Source: JAXGVG01 sp040773965 | Lineage (GTDB): Bacteria; Pseudomonadota; Alphaproteobacteria; UBA9219 | Reading direction: 5' to 3' | Assembly: GCA_040773965.1 (NCBI GenBank) | Contig: JAXGVG010000089.1 | Coordinates: 1 to 8,037 of the forward strand | DNA length: 8,037 nucleotides | Part shown: piece after piece, positions 3,835-8,037 of the stretch | Layout of the letters: each line of letters starts with the position of its first letter | How positions within the stretch are numbered: the stretch's first letter is position 1 | Position numbers and translations under genes: made by a program | Notes under the pieces: model-generated | The model's database searches: none | The model's input: only the letters and a program-made list of their open reading frames with translations | Told to the model about the DNA's origin: nothing

Positions 3835-4865
3835 GGAAACATCGCCGTCTGCCCAAGCGCGCATGTCTCCGGCCATCCGAACATGGCGTTCATGTTCTGC
3901 ACGGCCTGCCCCGCCGCCCCCTTAACAAGATTGTCGATGGCGCTCAGAATGATCGCCCGGCCCGGCACCCGGTCGGCCACAACCGCTATCTGACAGTTGT
4001 TCGTGCCGCGCACCTGCCTTGTGCCGGGCAAATGCCCGTCCGCCAGCACCTGTATAAACGGCTCGTCCCTGTACGTTTCACGCCAAACGCGCTGCACGTC
4101 CGCCACCGTTTTCCCCTTCGCAAGGCGCACATAGATGCTGGCAAAGATGCCCCGGTTCATGGGCACAAGATGCGGCGTAAAGTTCGCGACAACCGGCTTG
4201 CCGGCCGCTTCGCTCAATCCCTGCTCGATCTCCGGCGCATGGCGGTGCTTCGCCACGCCATAGGCCTGCAGGCCTTCGGCCGCTTCGCTGTAAAGATTCC
4301 CGAGTTTCATCTCACGCCCCGCGCCGCTCACGCCCGATTTCGCGTCGATGATAATGTCGTCCGCCTCGATAACGCCCGCGCGCAACAGCGGTATCAGCGG
4401 CAATTGCGCCGCCGTCGGGTAGCAGCCCGGATTGGCCACCAGCCGCGCGCCACGAACCTTGTCGCGCGCCAGTTCCGTTAATCCGTACACCGCCTCTTGC
4501 TGCAGTTCCGGCGCGCGGTGCGCCTGCTCATAGCACGCCTCGTATTGCCTCGTATCGGCAAAACGAAAGTCCGCCGACAAATCCACGACCCGCACCTTTG
4601 CGGGCAACGCCGCGATAACGTCTTGCGTCGTCCCGTGCGGCAAGGCGCAGAAAACGAAGTCGACCCTGCCAAAGTCGACGTCCTCGTTCCGGCATAAATC
4701 CGGCAAGGGCAGCCCGATCAAATGCGGCAAAAGAGCCCCCGCAGGCTGGCCTGCGTTCCTGTTCGCCGTCAACGCCGCAATCGTAACGTTCGGGTGCGCC
4801 AGCAAAAGACGCAGAAGCTCCGCCCCCGTATACCCGCTGGCCCCCAGTATGCCGATGGCCGTCAT
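3831..4865 (-). CDS. argC: N-acetyl-gamma-glutamyl-phosphate reductase
   Basis: ArgC catalyses NADPH-dependent reduction of N-acetylglutamyl phosphate to N-acetylglutamate semialdehyde, the third step of arginine synthesis, in the cytoplasm. The 344-aa length fits the long ArgC type. Visible features are the N-terminal dinucleotide-binding loop 'GASGYTGAELLRLL' (residues 8-21), the catalytic Cys148 in 'ANPGCYPTAAQLPL', 'SGVSGAGRE' (178-186), the His-containing 'KHRHAPEIEQ' (206-215), and the C-terminal 'RGTNNCQIAV'. The ATG at 4865 is chosen because the Rossmann motif follows directly and GGAGG lies four bases upstream. The frame stays open further upstream, but that part is antisense to argB. 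It is divergent from the argB-like gene, with about 105 bp between the ATG starts. tRNA-Gly follows on the same strand. Confidence 0.97.
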   Translation of the reverse strand: MTAIGILGASGYTGAELLRLLLAHPNVTIAALTANRNAGQPAGALLPHLIGLPLPDLCRNEDVDFGRVDFVFCALPHGTTQDVIAALPAKVRVVDLSADFRFADTRQYEACYEQAHRAPELQQEAVYGLTELARDKVRGARLVANPGCYPTAAQLPLIPLLRAGVIEADDIIIDAKSGVSGAGREMKLGNLYSEAAEGLQAYGVAKHRHAPEIEQGLSEAAGKPVVANFTPHLVPMNRGIFASIYVRLAKGKTVADVQRVWRETYRDEPFIQVLADGHLPGTRQVRGTNNCQIAVVADRVPGRAIILSAIDNLVKGAAGQAVQNMNAMFGWPETCALGQTAMFP

Positions 4866-4970
4866 GCCCCCTCCGAATGCCTGAAAAAAACCGCTTTTTG
4901 CTACCACAGATAAGCCGCCCGTGATAAGAAAAACTTTCTTTTGTAAAGCTCCTTGAACGCGCAGCGCACC
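4866..4970. promoter_or_regulatory. Divergent argC/argB intergenic region
   Basis: This 105-bp AT-richer stretch separates the two divergent arginine genes and must carry at least the argB promoter, and probably that of argC. It contains A/T tracts (about 4884-4896 and 4926-4945). I find no convincing -35/-10 pair and no clear ARG box, so no operator is claimed. Confidence 0.45.
4870..4874 (-). promoter_or_regulatory. Shine-Dalgarno of argC
   Basis: The minus strand reads CGGAGGGGGCATG. GGAGG (4874-4870) with a run of G sits four bases before the ATG and fixes the argC start inside a much longer open frame. Confidence 0.65.
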
Positions 4971-5867
4971 ATGCCGGAAAACAGCCTTTCTCTTGCTTAT
5001 ATTGCCGAAATGATGGACGAACTCCGGTCCTATGCCGGCCAGACCATCGTGGTAAAAATTGGCGGCAATTCGATTGCCGAAGATCCGGAATTCCTGACGA
5101 AAATCGCCCGCCAGTTTGAGTTCCTTCAGTGCCGCCGCATCGGCATCGTGCTTGTTCACGGCGGCGGTCCCCAGATCGACACGGCGCTGCAGGAAGCCGG
5201 GCTTGCCTTGACAAAGGGTTCGGACGGACGCCGCGTGACAGACCCGGCCATCATGAACGTGGTCGCGCGCGTCATGGGCGACATCAGCTTGATGGTTGCT
5301 GAAGCGCTCGAACAAAACGGCTGTCCGGTTTACTGCGCCGCGCGGGAAAATCATTGCCTTGTCCATGCCGAACCTCTTCAGGGCGCGGCGCAAGACATCG
5401 CGGCCGACCGGACCGGCTTGCCGTCGGCTGTCGACGCCTTCGCCATTCAGACCCAGCTTCGAAAGAAAAAAATCGTCATTCTGAATTCCGTCGGCCGCGG
5501 CCCGGACCATGGGGCCTTCAACATCAACGCCGACGATTACGCCATGGCGGTAGCCACGGCGCTCGGATCGCGCCGGCTTATACTGGCGACAAACGTAGCG
5601 GGCGTATACGATGCCGAAAAACGGCCGATTTCCTGCCTCACGCCGGACAAGGCGCGCGCCCTTATCGCGAACGGCGTGATCGCGCGCGGCATGATCCCCA
5701 AGGTCGAAAGCGCCCTTCGGGCGCTGGGGTCCGGCGTCGGCGGCGTCGTTATTGTCGACGCTCACAAGGAGTGGGCCTTGCTGGGCGAGATATTGACGCA
5801 TGCAGGTTTTGGAACATTGATTGCGGCAGAAGGTTCTCAGGAACCGGCGCCATCGATCTTCTTATAG
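4971..5867 (+). CDS. argB: Acetylglutamate kinase-like protein (ArgB family)
   Basis: ArgB phosphorylates N-acetylglutamate, the second step of arginine synthesis. The 298-aa protein shows the amino-acid-kinase fold: 'VVKIGGNSI' with the phosphate-binding Lys29, 'VLVHGGGPQID' (HGGG 63-66), 'GRRVTD' with Arg88, 'NINADDYA' with Asn184 and Asp188, and 'GMIPKVESAL' with Lys244. These match the catalytic and substrate residues of known ArgB. It is divergent in the middle: the usual 'GLSGKDG'-like segment is replaced by 'VYCAARENHCLVHAEPL' (about 120-136). No Shine-Dalgarno is evident. ATG 4971 is preferred; TTG at 4953 in the same frame is possible and would add six residues. Placement beside argC supports an arginine role, but a paralogue with another acyl-amino-acid substrate cannot be excluded. 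Confidence 0.88.
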   Translation: MPENSLSLAYIAEMMDELRSYAGQTIVVKIGGNSIAEDPEFLTKIARQFEFLQCRRIGIVLVHGGGPQIDTALQEAGLALTKGSDGRRVTDPAIMNVVARVMGDISLMVAEALEQNGCPVYCAARENHCLVHAEPLQGAAQDIAADRTGLPSAVDAFAIQTQLRKKKIVILNSVGRGPDHGAFNINADDYAMAVATALGSRRLILATNVAGVYDAEKRPISCLTPDKARALIANGVIARGMIPKVESALRALGSGVGGVVIVDAHKEWALLGEILTHAGFGTLIAAEGSQEPAPSIFL

Positions 5868-5923
5868 ACGGCAAAAAAGAACAATTCTAAACAGCGGCCC
5901 TCCCGCTAAAATAACCATTGTGA

Positions 5924-5951
5924 CCAAAAGTGTTTTGTTTTAGTCTTTTGG
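5924..5951. repeat. Weak inverted repeat in the argB-GNAT gap
   Basis: CCAAAAG (5924-5930) and CTTTTGG (5945-5951) are 7-bp inverted repeats with a 14-bp AT-rich spacer. They lie in the AT-rich region 5868-5990, which separates argB from the acetyltransferase gene and may hold the latter's promoter. TTGTGA at 5918-5923 is a possible -35 with no good -10 partner. It could be an operator or chance. Confidence 0.3.
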
Positions 5952-5990
5952 CAAAGAAAAATATCCCTTTTAAAAACAAAATTGTCCTTC

Positions 5991-6878
5991 ATGAAACAAT
6001 CAGAGCTTCAATCCTTCCGGTGCGGGGAAAAAATGAATGTGGCGGCGACCGCGAAGCCGGAAAATAATTCCGGGCCGGTTCTTATACCGGCCGCACATCA
6101 AAAACTCGCAAACTCAAAAACGGCGAACCGCCAGAGAGCCCGGATTTTGTCCGGCGCTTCCTGGCTTGGATCCGTCCTGTCCCTGCATCTGCAGGTGCGG
6201 TCCGATCTGCCCCGGCCCCAAAGCCATTTTCTCTTGCCGAAAACGGCGGAATATTTTCGCAAGTTGTTGGATGGCAAGGGCGGCGTTTTGTTTGGTCTCG
6301 TTTCTCAAAACCGCCTTGTGGGGTCGATGGCGGTTCTGCGGGCAAATTCTTTCGAAGCGGCCCGAACCGGAGAAATCCTGACGTGCCCCGATCCTCAGGG
6401 AAAGATATCCGCTTCGTTTGGCGAGGGGGCCGTCGCCGCTGTCCAGTCTCTTTGCGTAAAAAACAACCATTTTGGCCGCGGTTATTCCCGCGCGTTGATC
6501 GACGCCGCCATCCAGTGGGCGCAAGATAACGGATGCCGGCACCTGTTTGCGCAGGTTGCCGCGCAGAATACTTTAAGCTGGTTGCGTTTTCTGGATCACG
6601 ACTTTGCGATCGTTTCGGCGTGGAAATACGGCCATCGCCGTTTTTTGCTTCGCCGGGTGTCGCCCGAAGAGAAGGAACATTTGCTGCGGGCCGCAGCGTC
6701 GGCGGACCGCCATAGTTATAGGAAGGACTATTCGCAAATGCCTGCCGCGCTGGCCGAACTGTCGTCGCGGCTCGGCAAAGGCCATATGGTCCTTTTGAAC
6801 AATAAACATAAGGAAGCGAAAGCGCTGCCTTTCGTCTTCAGCAAGTTTCCCTGCGACAGTCTCGATGACGATATCTAA
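5991..6878 (+). CDS. GNAT-family N-acetyltransferase
   Basis: It is predicted to transfer an acetyl group from acetyl-CoA to an unknown amine. Counting from ATG 5991 (295 aa), the GNAT core lies at about residues 98-220. A beta strand 'FGLVSQNRLVGSMAVL' is followed by motif A 'VQSLCVKNNHFGRGYSRALI' (151-170), with the acetyl-CoA pyrophosphate loop N-x-x-G-x-G where family members usually have Q or R first. Motif B-like 'QVAAQNTLSWLRFLDHDF' (188-205) follows. About 95 N-terminal and 75 C-terminal residues are extra and not recognised; the first 60 look disordered. The start is uncertain: TTG 5982, ATG 5991, and ATG 6033, the last preceded by GGGGAAAAA, are all in frame. It lies 123 bp after argB on the same strand and converges on gyrB 15 bp away. 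A link to N-acetylglutamate supply is only a hypothesis. Confidence 0.82.
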   Translation: MKQSELQSFRCGEKMNVAATAKPENNSGPVLIPAAHQKLANSKTANRQRARILSGASWLGSVLSLHLQVRSDLPRPQSHFLLPKTAEYFRKLLDGKGGVLFGLVSQNRLVGSMAVLRANSFEAARTGEILTCPDPQGKISASFGEGAVAAVQSLCVKNNHFGRGYSRALIDAAIQWAQDNGCRHLFAQVAAQNTLSWLRFLDHDFAIVSAWKYGHRRFLLRRVSPEEKEHLLRAAASADRHSYRKDYSQMPAALAELSSRLGKGHMVLLNNKHKEAKALPFVFSKFPCDSLDDDI

Positions 6879-6893
6879 CGCCTCGGTATTTTC

Positions 6894-8037
6894 TTAAGCG
6901 TCGATATTGGTGACGTTAAGCGCGTTTTCGACGATGAAGTCGCGGCGCGGCTCGACGACGTCGCCCATCAGGGTGGAAAAGACCTGCTCGGCGACATCGG
7001 ATTGATGCACCTTCACCTGCAACAGGGACCGCGCTTCCGGATTAAGCGTCGTCTCCCACAGCTGCTCCGGGTTCATTTCCCCGAGACCTTTATAGCGCTG
7101 AATGGCAACGCCATGACGTCCCCAATCCATCACGGAGTCGACCAGCCCGACCGGCCCTGTGATCGCTGCCGGCGCTTTATCCTTGACGGCCAGCACGGCC
7201 GGCGAACTGAACCACTCCTGCAGTTCGGCCGTCATGCCGTCGAGACGTCGCGCCTCGGCCGAGCGAAGCGTATCGGCATCCAGCATAAACCGGCTGGTCA
7301 CGCCGCGCCGAGACCTTGTGAACAACAGGCCGCCTTTTTCGGTAGCCTCGCCCTTCCACCCGCGCTCCACGGAAGGCAAGAGGGCGTCCAGCCGCCTGGC
7401 TACGTACGCCGCCGCCTCCTGCGCCTTGCTGGAATCGACAGTAAGCCCGACGCCCAGCGCGCCGGCAATGGCCGCCTGTTCGACGATCGCATGGTGACCT
7501 ACCTTGCGATTCAATGCCTGAATGGCGTTCTTCATAACGCGCGCCTGTTCCATAATCCTGAACAAGCCATCTCCGCGCAGTTCCTTCCCGTCGTGCAGCG
7601 TTACGGCGGCGTTTTCAAGGCCCGAGTCGAGTAAGTATTTTTCAAGGGCGCGGTCGTCTTTCAAATATCTTTCCTTGGCGGACCCGCGTTTCAAGCGGTA
7701 AAGAGGCGGCTGGGCGATATAAAGATAGCCGCGATCAATCAACTCCGGCATCTGGCGGAAAAAGAACGTGAGCAACAGCGTCCGGATGTGGCTGCCGTCG
7801 ACGTCGGCGTCCGTCATGATGATGATTTTGTGGTAGCGCGCCTTCGTGGCGTCGAATTCCTCGCGTCCGATCCCGCAGCCGATGGCGGTAATCAGCGTCC
7901 CTATTTCCGCCGAGGAAAGCATCTTGTCGAAACGCGCGCGCTCGACGTTGAGAATCTTGCCGCGCAAAGGCAGGATCGCCTGGAACTGGCGCGAGCGGCC
8001 CTGCTTCGCGGAACCGCCCGCCGAGTCGCCCTCGACG
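6894..8037 (-). CDS. gyrB: DNA gyrase subunit B, C-terminal part (partial)
   Basis: GyrB is the ATPase subunit of gyrase, which introduces negative supercoils with GyrA. The window holds the last 380 codons; the ATPase and transducer domains lie beyond 8037, and the frame is open to the edge. The visible part begins inside the TOPRIM domain at 'EGDSAGGSAKQGR', with the Mg-binding Glu. It continues with 'LPLRGKILNVERARF', 'IIMTDADVDGSHIRTLLLTF' (the DxDxD metal site), a middle region of about 200 residues, and ends with 'QRYKGLGEMNPEQLWETTL' and 'VVEPRRDFIVENAL'. The C-terminal signature favours GyrB over ParE. The Asp corresponding to E. coli D426 is kept; K447 is replaced by Arg, which I regard as a normal variant. 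The gene is convergent with the GNAT gene, and no terminator is visible in the 15-bp gap. Confidence 0.97.
   Translation of the reverse strand, partial: VEGDSAGGSAKQGRSRQFQAILPLRGKILNVERARFDKMLSSAEIGTLITAIGCGIGREEFDATKARYHKIIIMTDADVDGSHIRTLLLTFFFRQMPELIDRGYLYIAQPPLYRLKRGSAKERYLKDDRALEKYLLDSGLENAAVTLHDGKELRGDGLFRIMEQARVMKNAIQALNRKVGHHAIVEQAAIAGALGVGLTVDSSKAQEAAAYVARRLDALLPSVERGWKGEATEKGGLLFTRSRRGVTSRFMLDADTLRSAEARRLDGMTAELQEWFSSPAVLAVKDKAPAAITGPVGLVDSVMDWGRHGVAIQRYKGLGEMNPEQLWETTLNPEARSLLQVKVHQSDVAEQVFSTLMGDVVEPRRDFIVENALNVTNIDA

Noticed and set aside
4866..5801. The argC frame stays open for about 310 codons upstream of its start, suggesting an N-terminal fusion.
   Set aside because: That part is antisense to the conserved argB-like gene, shows no family features, and argC has its own GGAGG and ATG directly before the Rossmann motif.
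5893..5907. AGCGG/CCGCT stem after argB as a terminator.
   Set aside because: The stem has only five pairs and is followed by AAAATAACC with no T run.
6894..8037. Could be ParE (topoisomerase IV) rather than GyrB.
   Set aside because: The C-terminal 'QRYKGLGEMNPEQLWETTL' and 'VVEPRRDFIVENAL' are GyrB-type.

Overview
The window is GC-rich chromosomal DNA, most likely from an alphaproteobacterium. The GyrB, ArgC and GatA sequences, the gatC-gatA order, and the many 'GTCATCCCGG...CCGGGATCCAG' palindromes all fit that group. I cannot place it more precisely from the sequence alone.

Layout. (1) 151-1916, plus strand: gatC and gatA overlap by four bases and encode two of the three subunits of the tRNA-dependent amidotransferase. 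gatB does not follow. (2) 1978-2684, minus strand: a likely two-gene unit. It holds a 193-aa protein resembling the C-terminal domain of TrmB-type regulators, then a 33-aa single-pass membrane peptide with a strong ribosome binding site. (3) About 2690-3690: a kilobase with no intact gene, crowded with palindromes. It contains a 269-bp MITE-like unit bounded by 23-bp inverted repeats, two REP-like palindromes in opposite orientation inside that unit, a degenerate IS3-family transposase fragment, a partial copy of the 3' end of the neighbouring tRNA, a row of hairpins, and a strong terminator. (4) 3685-3758, minus strand: tRNA-Gly with anticodon CCC and encoded CCA, with a plausible promoter overlapping the end of argC. 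(5) 3831-4865 minus and 4971-5867 plus: argC and a divergent argB-like kinase gene transcribed away from each other. (6) 5991-6878, plus strand: a GNAT-fold N-acetyltransferase with long N- and C-terminal extensions. (7) 6894-8037, minus strand: the C-terminal part of gyrB, cut by the window edge and convergent with the GNAT gene.

How the genes relate. GatA and GatC need GatB, encoded elsewhere, to convert misacylated Glu-tRNA(Gln) and/or Asp-tRNA(Asn). ArgB and ArgC catalyse consecutive steps of arginine synthesis: phosphorylation of N-acetylglutamate, then reduction of the acyl phosphate. The GNAT gene beside argB raises the testable idea that it supplies N-acetylglutamate, but its motifs are generic and this is inference only. 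GyrB and the tRNA are housekeeping functions.

I do not see a clear, complete, undescribed system. The points most worth a second look are the layered mobile-element debris anchored at tRNA-Gly, the 33-aa membrane peptide beside the TrmB-like protein, and the divergent ArgB with its GNAT neighbour.
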